From the NCBI RefSeq assembly GCF_000931445.1, contig NZ_CP010849.1, positions 186,001-250,000 of the forward strand: DNA of 64,000 nt, read 5' to 3'. Under the pieces are notes generated by a model. It worked only from the letters and a program-made list of their open reading frames with translations. It searched no databases and was not told the DNA's origin. Positions 16,817-26,300 of the stretch are shown here, in pieces. Positions within the stretch are counted from its first letter, which is position 1. Each line of letters begins with the position of its first letter. A program made the translations under genes and the position numbers. Origin of the DNA: Streptomyces cyaneogriseus subsp. noncyanogenus. Lineage in GTDB: Bacteria > Actinomycetota > Actinomycetes > Streptomycetales > Streptomycetaceae.

Positions 16817-17820
16817 AGTCCGCCGTCATCGCGGGTGTCGGCTCGTATCTGCCGCCCCGGCTGGTCACCAACGACGATCTGGCCGCGCGCCTGGACACCA
16901 GCGACGAGTGGATCCGCACCCGGACCGGGATGTCCGTCCGGCATGTGGTCGAGCCCGGTGGCGCCACCTCCGACCTCGCCGTCGAGGCGGGGCGGCGGGC
17001 TCTTGAGTCCGCGGGGGGCGGGGGCGCGGACGTGGTGGTCCTGGCCACCACCACGCCCGACCGGCAGGTTCCGCCCACCGCGCCGGAGATCGCCTCCCGG
17101 CTGGGGCTGGGCACCGTCGCCGCGTTCGATCTGTCGGCGGCGTGCGCGGGGTTTTTGTACGGGCTGGCCGGCGCGGCGGGGCTGATCGCCACCGGTGCGG
17201 CCGAGCGGGTCCTGCTGATCGGCGCGGACGCCTTCACCACCATGGTCGACCCCGACGACCGGGGCACCGTGGTGCTGTTCGGGGACGCCGCGGGCGCGGT
17301 GCTGCTGCGGGCGGGCGAGGCGGCGGAGCCGGGTGCGGTCGGTCTGCCGGTCCTGGGCAGCGACGGGTCGCTGGCGGACCTGATCCAGGTGCCGGCGGGC
17401 GGTTCCCGGTCGCGTTCCAGCGGCCCGCCCAGCAAGCAGCCCGACCCGATGGACGTGTACTTCAAGATGAACGGCCGCGAGACGTTCCGGCACGCGGTGC
17501 AGCGGATGAGCCAGGCCTCGCGGGAAGCCGTGGAGCGGGCGGGGTGGGAGCTGGGGGACGTCGACCGGCTCGGCGCCCACCAGGCCAACCTGCGCATCCT
17601 GGCGGCGGTCGCGGACGAGCTCGGCTTCGAGCCGGAGCGGCAGCTGACCAACATCGCCGAGGTCGGCAACACCGCCGCGGCGTCGCTGCCCACGCTGCTG
17701 GCCATGTCCGCGGCCGACGGCTCGCTGCGGGCCGGCCACCGGGTGCTGCTCACCGCCTTCGGCGGCGGGCTGTCCTGGGGGGCGGCCACCCTCACCTGGC
17801 CCGACGTCGTCGTCGGCTGA
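16813..17820 (+). CDS. 3-oxoacyl-ACP synthase III (KAS III, FabH-like)
   Basis: A 335-residue KAS III with the full catalytic triad: Cys111 in LSAACAGFLYG, His256 in GAHQANLRI and Asn286 in EVGNTAAAS. The GTG start at 16813 overlaps the TGA of the diiron oxygenase gene. It is followed after 22 bases by a discrete ACP. KAS III enzymes condense an acyl-CoA starter with malonyl-ACP, so it may start the fatty chain with a branched or short starter unit, or act as a late condensing/transfer enzyme. No KAS I/II (FabF) gene is in the window, so elongation would use the type I PKS or primary fatty-acid synthase. Confidence 0.93.
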   Translation: MKSAVIAGVGSYLPPRLVTNDDLAARLDTSDEWIRTRTGMSVRHVVEPGGATSDLAVEAGRRALESAGGGGADVVVLATTTPDRQVPPTAPEIASRLGLGTVAAFDLSAACAGFLYGLAGAAGLIATGAAERVLLIGADAFTTMVDPDDRGTVVLFGDAAGAVLLRAGEAAEPGAVGLPVLGSDGSLADLIQVPAGGSRSRSSGPPSKQPDPMDVYFKMNGRETFRHAVQRMSQASREAVERAGWELGDVDRLGAHQANLRILAAVADELGFEPERQLTNIAEVGNTAAASLPTLLAMSAADGSLRAGHRVLLTAFGGGLSWGAATLTWPDVVVG

Positions 17821-17842
17821 TCCCTGCGAAAGGAAGCCCGCC

Positions 17843-18073
17843 ATGTTCGACACCCTCAAAGAGATCCTGGTCGCCATGCTCAAGGTCTCCCCCGACCTGA
17901 TCACCGAGGAAGCCACCCGTGAGGAGGCCGAGCTGGACTCCCTGGCGGTCGTGGAGCTGTCGATGCTGCTGGAGAAGGACTACGGCATCAAGATCAGCGA
18001 CGATGAGCTGATGGAGGCCGAGAACATCGGGGAGATGGCCCGGATGATGACCGAGCGCCGCGCGGCGGTCTGA
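17843..18073 (+). CDS. Acyl carrier protein
   Basis: A 76-residue ACP with Ser33 in EAELDSLAVVEL as phosphopantetheine site and an acidic helix II. AAAGGAAG precedes the ATG. It is the last gene of the run from 10327 and pairs with the KAS III 22 bases upstream, probably as its malonyl or acyl carrier. A 16-bp terminator hairpin follows 47 bases downstream. Confidence 0.92.
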   Translation: MFDTLKEILVAMLKVSPDLITEEATREEAELDSLAVVELSMLLEKDYGIKISDDELMEAENIGEMARMMTERRAAV

Positions 18074-18120
18074 GCCCCCCCCTCTCCGCAAGGCCCCCGC
18101 CGCCCCTCCCCTCGGCCCCC

Positions 18121-18164
18121 CGCCGCCCGTCCCCCCGCCCGGGGGGGTGGGGGGACGGGCGGCG
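18121..18164 (+). terminator. Strong intrinsic terminator after the azoxy operon
   Basis: A perfect 16-bp stem (18121-18136 with 18149-18164) with a 12-base loop lies 47 bases after the ACP stop. A T-rich run follows only at 18245-18265. The rest of the 350-base gap before the SerRS gene is pyrimidine-rich with no gene or operator that I can see. Confidence 0.8.
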
Positions 18165-18423
18165 GCTCCGGCGGCGCACCCCGGCCGGGCGGACACCGCC
18201 CGGCCGCACCTCTTCCCCCCCGCCCTCCCCCACCTCTCCCCCCCTTTTTTCTTTTCTCTTTGTTCTTCCGCCCCTCCGGGGGGCATCGCGTCGCTTGCGA
18301 CACCGCCCGGCAGCCACCCGCCCCGCCGTGGGGCACAGACCTGCCCGGCCGCCGGGCGCCGGTGCGGCCGCAGTCCGCGGCCGGCCGCGGGCCACGGCCG
18401 GCACGCATCCGAGGAGAGTTCCC

Positions 18424-19701
18424 ATGCACGACGTACGTGAGCTCCTGGACCTGGGGCCCGAGGCGGTGCGGTCCCTGGCCCGGCGCCGCCACGCGCTCGA
18501 CGTGGACGTGCTCCAGGCCGCCTACCGGCGCCGTGGCGCCGCCGTGGAGTCGGTGTCCGCGCTGCGCGGCGAGCTGAAGGCGGCCGCGCGCGGGCACGGC
18601 GGGGCCCGGCCGGACGAACAGGCGCGCCGGCGGGCGCGGCTGCTGCGGGAGCGGGTGCAGGAGGCGGAGGCCGCCGCGCAGCGGGCCGAGACGGAGCTGG
18701 CCGAGCTGCTGCTCACCATCCCCAACCTGCCTCTGGAGGAGGTGCCCGACGGGCACAGCGACCGGGAGGCGGTCGAGATCCGGCGGGGCGGGCCGCCGGT
18801 GTCCGAGGTCGCGGGGGCCCGTCACCACGCCGATCTGGGCGAGGCGCTGGACATTCTCGACAGCTCCCGTGCCGCCCGGCTCTCCGGTGCCCGCTTCACC
18901 GTGGCCCGCGGGCCCGGGGCCCGGCTGGAGCGGGCGCTGGGCGACTTCTTCCTGGATCTGCACACCCGGGAGCACGGCTATCTCGAGCACGCGGTGCCGT
19001 TCCTGGTGAACCGGGCGACGATGACGGGCACCGGTCAGCTCCCCAAATTCGAGGAGGACCTGTTCGTCACCCGGGTCGGGGAGCGGGAGCTGTTCCTGGT
19101 GCCGACCGCGGAGGTGCCGCTGACCAATCTCGTCGCCGGTGAGGTGCTGCCGGCCGCGGACCTGCCGCTCGCCTTCACCGCCCGCACCCCCTGTTTCCGC
19201 GCGGAGGCGGGCAGTTACGGCCGGGACACCCGCGGCATCCTGCGCCTGCACCAGTTCGAGAAGGTGGAACTGGTGCGTATCTGCGCGGCCGGGGACGCGC
19301 CCAAGCAGCTGGAGCTGATGGTCGGGCACGCCGAGGAGTGCCTGCGCCGCCTGGAGCTGTCCTACCGGGTGGTGCTGCTCCCGGCCGGCGATCTGGGTTT
19401 CTCGGCCAGGATGACGTACGACATCGAGGTGTGGCTGCCGGGCAGCGGCGCGTTCCGGGAGATCTCCTCCGTCTCGGACTGCGGGACCTTCCAGGCACGC
19501 CGGGCGGGCATCCGGGTGCGCACGCCGGGCGGGGGCAAGGAGGCGGCCGCGACGCTGAACGGCTCGGCGCTGCCGATCGGGCGGACCCTGGCCGCGCTGC
19601 TGGAGCAGGGACAGCGGCCGGACGGGTCGGTGCGGGTGCCGGCGGCTCTGCGGCCGTACGCGGGTTTCTCGCTGATCAGGCCGGACGGCACCACCGACTG
19701 A
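18424..19701 (+). CDS. Seryl-tRNA synthetase paralogue (VlmL-like)
   Basis: A 425-residue class II synthetase. The N-terminal 110 residues form the antiparallel coiled coil that grips the long variable arm of tRNA-Ser (AELRGELKAAAR to AQRAETELAELLLTIPN). Motif 2 is CFRAEAGSYGRDTRGILRLH, and motif 3 is LNGSALPIGRTLAALLE. The TAEVPLTNLVAGEVL serine-binding loop is present. ATG 18424 follows GAGGAGAG. Seryl-tRNA synthetases do not read the anticodon, so this enzyme could charge the tRNA-Ser-like genes at 7619 and 34759. VlmL has the same role in valanimycin biosynthesis. It is more divergent (Arg/Ala-rich coiled coil) than a housekeeping SerS would be, which suggests pathway use. Confidence 0.93.
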   Translation: MHDVRELLDLGPEAVRSLARRRHALDVDVLQAAYRRRGAAVESVSALRGELKAAARGHGGARPDEQARRRARLLRERVQEAEAAAQRAETELAELLLTIPNLPLEEVPDGHSDREAVEIRRGGPPVSEVAGARHHADLGEALDILDSSRAARLSGARFTVARGPGARLERALGDFFLDLHTREHGYLEHAVPFLVNRATMTGTGQLPKFEEDLFVTRVGERELFLVPTAEVPLTNLVAGEVLPAADLPLAFTARTPCFRAEAGSYGRDTRGILRLHQFEKVELVRICAAGDAPKQLELMVGHAEECLRRLELSYRVVLLPAGDLGFSARMTYDIEVWLPGSGAFREISSVSDCGTFQARRAGIRVRTPGGGKEAAATLNGSALPIGRTLAALLEQGQRPDGSVRVPAALRPYAGFSLIRPDGTTD

Positions 19702-19764
19702 GCGTCGGCGGCCCGGCCGGTGTGCGGCGGTGCGGGCCCGCGGCCCCGGGGCGGGCGGGGCTTC

Positions 19765-20565
19765 TCACACCAGTTCCGGGGCGAGCGCGGGCCGTGCGGT
19801 CCGGTTCGCGGCGGTGCCGGCGCACGCCGGTGACTGGTTGAGTATCTCCAAGAAGCGCTCTTTGAGCTGCGGGGACGGCTCGGTGCCCAGCTCGGCGACC
19901 ATGCGGGCGCGGGCCGCGTGGTAGGTCTCGATCGCCTCGGCCTGCCGTCCGCAGCGGTACAGCGCCAGCATGAGCATCTCGGTGACCCGTTCCCGCCAGG
20001 GATGCACGATGCTCATCCGTTTCAGTTCCCCTATGGCGGAGGGCACTTCGCGCTCCAGGTCGAGCCAGAGCTTGTCCTCCGTGGCGGCCAGGTGTTCCTC
20101 GGCCAGTTGCACGGCCACCGACTGGCAGATCAGTCCGCCGGCGACGTCCTGCAAGGGGGCGCCGCGCCACAGTCCCATGGCGCCCGACAGCAGGTGGGCC
20201 GCCCGGGCCGGGTCCGGGGCCATGGCCGCGCGGGCCTGGGCGACGCCGCGCCGGAAGACGTTCATGTCGAGGTCCTCGGCGGCGAATTCCAGGCTGTAGC
20301 CGGTGGAGCGGCTGATCAGCGCGCAGCCGCCGTCGCTCCATCCGTGCAGGGTGCGGCGCAGCCGGGAGACGTGGGCCTGCAGGGCGTTCTCGACGGTCAC
20401 CGGTGGCCGGTCGCCCCACAGTTCGGTGTAGAGCTCCTCGGCCGCGACCAGTCTGCCGCCGTTGACCAGCAGCACGGCCAGCAGCACGCGCTGGTGGCCG
20501 CCCCGGATGCTGTGGAAGCGTCCGTCCACCTCGACTCCGACAGAGCCGAGAACCTTGAACTTCAC
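19765..20565 (-). CDS. SARP-family transcriptional activator
   Basis: A 266-residue Streptomyces antibiotic regulatory protein. An OmpR-type winged helix (about 1-95: MKFKVLGSVGVEVDGRFHSI to NALQAHVSRLRRTLHG) is followed by the bacterial transcriptional activation domain with LWRGAPLQDVAG and MLALYRCGRQAEAIETYHAAR. It runs against the flanking genes. TCGAG and TCAAG words 11 bases apart about 93-108 bases before the start (20658-20673) resemble a SARP box and suggest autoregulation or control by another SARP. It is the first of four SARPs here and the only one inside the biosynthetic core, so it is the best candidate for the pathway-specific activator. Confidence 0.93.
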   Translation of the reverse strand: MKFKVLGSVGVEVDGRFHSIRGGHQRVLLAVLLVNGGRLVAAEELYTELWGDRPPVTVENALQAHVSRLRRTLHGWSDGGCALISRSTGYSLEFAAEDLDMNVFRRGVAQARAAMAPDPARAAHLLSGAMGLWRGAPLQDVAGGLICQSVAVQLAEEHLAATEDKLWLDLEREVPSAIGELKRMSIVHPWRERVTEMLMLALYRCGRQAEAIETYHAARARMVAELGTEPSPQLKERFLEILNQSPACAGTAANRTARPALAPELV

Positions 20566-20657
20566 CGCCTGCTCCTCCCTGCCTGTCGCCCCCGGGGGTG
20601 TCGGCTCCGGCGGGGCGGTACGGAGTGTGTTGTCCTGGTTGAACGTGACACCGGCGC

Positions 20658-20673
20658 CTTGAGCGCCGCTCGA
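20658..20673 (-). promoter_or_regulatory. SARP box (TCGAG/TCAAG pair) before the core SARP gene
   Basis: CTTGA at 20658 and CTCGA at 20669 read TCGAG...TCAAG on the SARP's coding strand, 11 bases apart, 93-108 bases before its start. The divergent site at 20764-20790 faces the other way. Confidence 0.6.
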
Positions 20674-20763
20674 AACACGCCATGGGAGTACAGGGGACCG
20701 GCTGTCGCGCAGGGTGCGGGAGCCGGGGGCCGGCGGTGTGCGCCGGGGCGGCCGGGGGGCTTC

Positions 20764-20790
20764 TCAAGTCGCTCTCGAGTGCTCCTCGAA
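20764..20790 (+). promoter_or_regulatory. Canonical triple SARP box
   Basis: TCAAG at 20764, TCGAG at 20775 and TCGAA at 20786 are in exact 11-base phase, matching the heptamer-repeat boxes known for ActII-ORF4/DnrI-type SARPs. They lie 92-118 bases before the GTG of the SnoaL-like gene at 20882. The 316-base divergent region 20566-20881 holds this and the opposite box, and no gene. Confidence 0.75.
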
Positions 20791-20881
20791 GCGGCTCTGT
20801 CACAGTGGTTGGTGTTGCCGCCCGGAGCGTCACGCGACCGGTCGGCGACAGTACGTAATCGCGAGTGATTGAGGAGTACGC

Positions 20882-21253
20882 GTGAGTGACCTGACCGAAG
20901 TGGCCGGCCGTTACATCGCCGTTTGGAACGAGTCGGACGAGGGCAAGCGTGCCGCCGCGATCTCCGACCTGTTCACCGCGGACGCCACGTACACCGACCC
21001 GCTGGCCGACGTGCAGGGGCACGACGGTATCGGGGCCGTGATCGCGGGCGCCCGTGAGCAGTTCAAGGGCTTCGAGTTCAAGGTTCTCGGTGAGGTCGAC
21101 GCCAACCACAACATCGCCCGTTTCCAGTGGGAGCTGGTGCCGGCCGGCGGCGGCGAGAACATCGTCATCGGTTTCGATGTGGTGGCGACCGACGGCGCCG
21201 GGAAGATCAAGGGCGTCTACGGCTTCCTGGACAAGGTGCCCGCCGGCGCCTGA
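20882..21253 (+). CDS. SnoaL-like (NTF2-fold) protein
   Basis: A 123-residue protein of the SnoaL-like/NTF2 superfamily: YIAVWNESDEGKRAAAISDLFTADATYTDPLADVQGHDGIGAVIAGAREQFKGFEF, ending in a beta sheet. The GTG at 20882 follows GAGGAG. The cone-shaped fold serves in cyclases, dehydratases, isomerases and ligand-binding proteins. A role in folding or isomerising an intermediate is possible, but no active-site signature is evident. It is preceded by a canonical SARP box and followed by the efflux gene. Confidence 0.85.
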   Translation: MSDLTEVAGRYIAVWNESDEGKRAAAISDLFTADATYTDPLADVQGHDGIGAVIAGAREQFKGFEFKVLGEVDANHNIARFQWELVPAGGGENIVIGFDVVATDGAGKIKGVYGFLDKVPAGA

Positions 21254-21374
21254 GCACAGCCGACGGCACGTATGACCGGGCGGATCCCCGCGTTCTCATG
21301 GGGGGTCTGCCCGTTTCCGTCCGTGCGCAACGACCCAGCACGACACGCGACCATCCCCCACGAGGAGCACCACG

Positions 21375-22844
21375 ATGACGACGGACGCCGAGTCCAGCAC
21401 CAGGCTCGAGGAAGAGGTGACATCTTTATCCGGCGGTGCCCGCCGTCCTGGCTGGGGGGCGCTGGCCATCGTGATGGTGGGCACCTTCATCACCGTTCTG
21501 GACTACTTCATCACCAACGTCGCCGTGCCCGCCATCCAGGCCGATCTGGGTGCCACGCACGCGCAGTCGCAACTGGTCATCGTCGGCTACGGGGTGGCGT
21601 TCACCGCGGGCATGATCACCGGTGGGCGGCTGGGTGACCTGTACGGCAGGCGGCGCATGTTCTCGCTGGGCATGCTGGGGTTCACCCTGGCGTCCGGGCT
21701 GTGCGCCGTGGCGCAGGACGCCGACGCGCTGATCGTGTTCCGGGTGCTCCAGGGCGCGGCCGCGGCGCTGATGGTTCCTCAGGTGCTGGGCATCCTGGGG
21801 GTCGTGTACACCGGGGCGGCGCGGGCCCGTGCCTTTGTCGTCTACGGTCTGGTGGTCGGTCTGGCCGGTGTGTTCGGGCAGGTCATCGGCGGTGCGCTGA
21901 TCTCGGTGGACGTGGCCGGGCTGGACTGGCGGACGATCTTCCTGATCAATCTGCCGGTCGGTGTGGTGGCGCTGGTGCTGACGCCGCGTCTGATCCCGGA
22001 GTCCCGCGGGGCGCAGGGCGGGCGGCTGGACCTGGCCGGTGTGGTGCTGGCGACGGTGACCCTGGCGGCCGTGGTGCTGGCGCTCATCGAGGGCCAGGAG
22101 CGGGACTGGCCGCTGTGGACCTGGCTGCTGCTGGTGGCCGCGGTGCCGCTGGGTGCCGGTTTCATCGCCCATCAGCGCCGCCGTACCCGCAAGGGGCTGA
22201 GCCCGCTGATCGATCTGGAGCTGTTCCGCAGCCGCAGGTTCTCCGTGGGGCTGGCCGCGATGCTGACGTACTTCCTGGCGATGGGCTCGTTCTTCTTCCT
22301 GCTGGCGCTGTATCTGCAGCAGGGCCGGGGCCTGTCGCCGGCCGAGGCGGGGCTGGTCTTTTTGACGCTGGGCGGCGGGTACTTCGGTTCGTCGCTGCTG
22401 TCGACGCGGCTGGCCGAGCGGCTGGGCCACCGCCTGTACGCGGCGGGCCCGCTGACGCTGGCGGCCGGTTATGTGCTGGTGGGGCTGACGGCCCGGTGGC
22501 TGGGCACCGACGGTCACATCCTGTGGCTGCTGGCGCCGCTGATCGTCGCCGGGGTCGGGATGGGCATGACCACCGGTCCGCTGACCGGTGCGGTGCTGGC
22601 GGGCGTCGACGGCGAGCACGCCGCCGCGGCCTCGGGTGCGGCCAACACGGTGCAGGAGGGCGCGGTCGCCATCGGTGTGGCGGTGGTGGGGACGGTGTTC
22701 TTCCCGGCGCTGGGCGAGGCGGCGGCGCCCGAGGACTATCCGCACGCCTTCGGCGTGGGGCTGATCCCGCTGGTGGTGTTCTGCCTGGCCTCCAGTGTGA
22801 TCGTCCGGTTCATGCGCTCGCGGGGCGAGCGGCTGGGGAGTTAG
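21375..22844 (+). CDS. DHA2-family MFS drug efflux pump
   Basis: A 489-residue transporter with about 14 membrane segments. Seen are the DHA motif GRLGDLYGRRRMFSLG between segments 2 and 3, motif C-like GLVVGLAGVFGQVIGGALI in segment 5, and the LDYFITNVAVPAIQADL opening of the DHA2 branch. ATG 21375 follows GAGGAG at 9 bases. It probably exports the product and confers self-resistance, as VlmF does in valanimycin producers. It ends at a 15-bp terminator. Confidence 0.93.
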   Translation: MTTDAESSTRLEEEVTSLSGGARRPGWGALAIVMVGTFITVLDYFITNVAVPAIQADLGATHAQSQLVIVGYGVAFTAGMITGGRLGDLYGRRRMFSLGMLGFTLASGLCAVAQDADALIVFRVLQGAAAALMVPQVLGILGVVYTGAARARAFVVYGLVVGLAGVFGQVIGGALISVDVAGLDWRTIFLINLPVGVVALVLTPRLIPESRGAQGGRLDLAGVVLATVTLAAVVLALIEGQERDWPLWTWLLLVAAVPLGAGFIAHQRRRTRKGLSPLIDLELFRSRRFSVGLAAMLTYFLAMGSFFFLLALYLQQGRGLSPAEAGLVFLTLGGGYFGSSLLSTRLAERLGHRLYAAGPLTLAAGYVLVGLTARWLGTDGHILWLLAPLIVAGVGMGMTTGPLTGAVLAGVDGEHAAAASGAANTVQEGAVAIGVAVVGTVFFPALGEAAAPEDYPHAFGVGLIPLVVFCLASSVIVRFMRSRGERLGS

Positions 22845-22878
22845 GCGCTTCTTCCGGGCGGGCTGCGCGCGCCCTGGA

Positions 22879-22915
22879 AACGGCCGGACCGGCGCACCAC
22901 GCCGGTCCGGCCGTT
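22879..22915 (+). terminator. Intrinsic terminator after the efflux gene
   Basis: A perfect 15-bp stem (22879-22893 with 22901-22915) has a 7-base loop, 34 bases after the MFS stop and just before the next SARP-type operator. Confidence 0.85.
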
Positions 22916-22942
22916 CGGCGTTGCGGGGCGGGCCAGTGACGG

Positions 22943-22959
22943 GTCAGCGGCGTGTCAGC
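22943..22959 (+). promoter_or_regulatory. SARP-type operator pair before the PKS operon
   Basis: GTCAGC at 22943 and 22954 (11 bases apart), with GTGAC just upstream at 22936, lies 66-82 bases before the ACP start at 23025. It probably controls the ACP-PKS-ligase operon. Confidence 0.65.
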
Positions 22960-23024
22960 CGCCGGTGCTTGGGTGGTCGCCCGTACGCCGGTGGCCACCG
23001 CCGGCTCCGTACTCCGGATCGGTT

Positions 23025-23354
23025 ATGGACATGTCTGACACGAACACCACCCGGGAGCGGCTGCGTGAGCTGCCCGCGCACGAGGTCAGGGAAGAGATAG
23101 AGGCTCTCGTCGAGGAGCTGTTCAAGGACGCTCTGCTGATGGAGGCCGACGAGGAACTGCCGTTGCAGGTCAGCTATTTCGACCTGGGGCTGACCTCGCT
23201 GCGGCTGACCCGTATCAAGCAGCAGCTGGAAGAGCTGCTCGATCTGTCCATCAACACCAATGTGCTGTTCAACGAGCCCACCGTGGAGCAACTGGTCTGG
23301 TACCTGACGGATCTGCTCGCCGGTGCCTCCGCGGCGCACCTGCCCGCCCAGTGA
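23025..23354 (+). CDS. Acyl carrier protein (PKS-type)
   Basis: A 109-residue carrier protein with the phosphopantetheine serine at Ser58 in FDLGLTSLRLTRIKQQLEE. This resembles NRPS/PKS carrier domains (LGLTSL) more than fatty-acid ACPs. Two start codons, ATG 23025 and 23031, are equally possible because no strong ribosome site is present. The gene precedes the PKS by 29 bases, so it probably delivers a starter or accepts the finished chain. Confidence 0.88.
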   Translation: MDMSDTNTTRERLRELPAHEVREEIEALVEELFKDALLMEADEELPLQVSYFDLGLTSLRLTRIKQQLEELLDLSINTNVLFNEPTVEQLVWYLTDLLAGASAAHLPAQ

Positions 23355-23383
23355 CCGATCGCCGGACAGAAGGAGCCGCGGAC

Positions 23384-26300
23384 ATGCCGCGCGAAACCAG
23401 CCACGTCACCACCCCGGCCCCGGCCGGGCAGCACAGCGAACCCGTCGCGATCGTCGGGGTGGGTCTGCGTTTTCCCGGGGGCAGCACCTGCCTGGAGGAG
23501 TTCGAGGAGTTCCTGCGCGCCGGCGGCTCCGGTATCGGGCCGCTGCCCGAGGACCGCTGGGACGTCGAGGCGTTCACCGCCCGCGGGGAGGACGACAAGG
23601 GCAAGATCCGGGCCACGGCCGGGGGCTATCTGGACCGGATCGACCTGTTCGACGCGGGTTTTTTCAACATCTCGCCCAAGGAAGCGCAGTACATCGACCC
23701 CCAGCAGCGGATGCTGCTGGAGACGGCGTGGCAGGCACTGGAGCACGCCAACATCGATCCGACGCCGCTGCGGCGCGGCAACGGCGGTGTCTACATCGGT
23801 GCCAGCTCCGTGGACTACGCGCTGGAGCTGGACGCGCTGCCCTATGAGGAGCTCGACGGTCATCTGGCGTCCGGGATCACCCTGTTCCCGCTGGCGGGGC
23901 GGCTGTCGTACTTCCTGGGCTGGCGCGGTCCGAGCATCAGCGTCGACACCGCCTGCTCGTCCTCCCTGGCCGCGCTGCACATGGCGGTGACGGCGCTGCG
24001 CCGCGGGGAGTGCGACATCGCCCTGGGCGGCGGGGTCAACGCCCTGCACCATCCGCGGATCCCGGTGATGTTCTCCAACGCCCGGATGCTGGCGGCCGAC
24101 GGGCAGTGCAAGACCTTCGACGAGTCCGCGGACGGCTACGCGCGCGCCGAGGGCTGCGCCGTGGTGGTGCTCAAGCGGCTTGGCGACGCCCAGCGCGACG
24201 GCGACGACGTCCTGGCCGTGATCCGCGGCACCGCCGTCGGCCAGGACGGCGACAGCGCGGGCCTGACCGTGCCCAACGGGCCGGCCCAGGAGCGGGTGCT
24301 GCGGCTGGCGCTGGCCGACGCCGGCCTGGGCTCGGGCGACATCCAGTACGTGGAGGCGCACGGCACCGGCACACCGCTGGGCGACCCGATCGAGATCGGC
24401 GCGATCAGCAATGTGTTCGCCGACACGCACACCAAGGACGATCCGCTGATCGTGGGGTCGGTGAAGACGAACCTGGGCCACATGGAGCCGGCCTCCGGGC
24501 TCGTCGGCGTCATCAAGGCGCTGCTGCAGATCCGGTCGGCGACGATCTTCCCCCACCTGAACTTCTCCACGCCTTCCCAGCGCATCCCGTGGGAGGTGTA
24601 TCCGGTGCGGATCCCCACCGCGTGCGAGCCGTGGCGGGCGCCGGTGCGGCGGGCCGCGGTGAACAGTTTCGGCTTCGCGGGCACCATCAGCGCGCTCGTC
24701 CTGGAGCAGGCGCCCGCCCCCGCCGCGGACGAGGACCCGGATGCCGGGCGGGGTGCTGTGGCGGCGCCGGTGTTCACCCTGTCCGCCAAGAGCGCCGCGG
24801 CGCTCAGGGAGCAGGCCGAGCGCTATGCCGCGTTCGTCGCCGGGGACCCCGGCGCGGACGTGGCGGCGCTGTCCTACACCGCCAACGTGGGCCGGGCCCA
24901 CTTCCCCTACCGGATCGCCGCCCCGGTCTCGGGCCGCGAGGAGCTGCTTCAGGTGCTGGAGGCGGCCCGGCAGCCGGGTGCGGGCGCCGAGCCCTCCGGT
25001 ATCCGCAAGGTCGCCTTCATGTTCACCGGGCAGGGTGCGCAGTACGCGGGCATGGGTGCCGCGCCCTACCGGCAGTTCGGGTTGTTCAGGCAGGTCGTCG
25101 ACGAGTGCGACCGGCTGTTCGCCGCGCATCTGGGGCGTTCGGTGCGCGATCTGCTGCTGGGCACCGCCGAGGACCCGGAGGTGATCGACCAGACGCTGTT
25201 CACCCAGTCGGCGCTGTTCACCCTGGAATACGCCCTGGCCCGGCAGTGGATGGCCTGGGGTGTCAAGCCCAATGTGCTGATCGGGCACAGCATCGGCGAG
25301 GTGGTGGCCGCCACGGTGGCCGGGCTGTTCTCGCTGCCCGACGCGGTGCGGCTGGTGGCCGCCCGGGCCCGGCTGATGCAGTCCGTGCGCGCCGAGGGCG
25401 GCATGGCCTCGGTCGGGGCCGGCGCGGAGCGGGTGGAGCCGCTGCTGGCCGCCCATCCTCAGCTGGCCGTGGCGGCCGTCAACGGGCCCGAGAGCTGCGT
25501 GATCTCCGGGGCGAGCGGGCCGCTGGCCGAGGTGAGCGCCCGTCTGGCCGAGGAGGGCATCCGCGTCAAGCCGCTGTCGGTGTCGCACGCCTTCCACTCG
25601 CCGCTGATGGCCGAGGTGTTCGAGGAGTTCCGGCGCGCCCTGGAGGGGATCACCTTCCGCGAGCCGAAGATCTCGCTGGTGTCCAACCTCACCGGCAAGG
25701 TGGCGCGGATGCGGGAGATCGGCAGCGCGGACTACTGGGTGCGGCACATCGGTGAACCGGTGCGGTTCCTGGCCGGGATGCGCACGGTGGCCAAGCGCGG
25801 GCGGCACGCGTTCGTGGAGATGGGGCCCTCGGCGATGCTGTGCGCGCTGGGCAGGAGCTGCGTGAGCGCCGAGGAGCACCTGTGGGTGGCCAGTCTGCGC
25901 CGCCAGGACGACGGCGGCCGGGCGATGCTGCGCGCGCTGGCCGACTTCTACAGCGCCGGGCTGCCGGTGGACTGGGCCGCCTACCACGCCGCCGGTGCCC
26001 GCCCGGCCAGGCAGCAGCTGCCCACCTACGCCTTCCAGCGCAAGCCGTACTGGCTGCCGGTCTCCAAGACCCGCGCGGGCGGCGCGTCGGGGCCGGCCCA
26101 CCATGTGCTGCTGGGGCGGCGCACCACCGGCGGTGACGTGCCGGACGGTGTGTGGGAGTTCACCGCCGAGTTCACCCCCGGGGAGCTGGGCGAGGTGGCC
26201 GGGCACCGGATCGGCGGGCAGTCCTGCCTGCCGCCGGCCGCCTGGGCCGATGTGCTGCTGGCCGCGCAGGACGCGGTGTTCGGGCACACCCGCGGCGCCG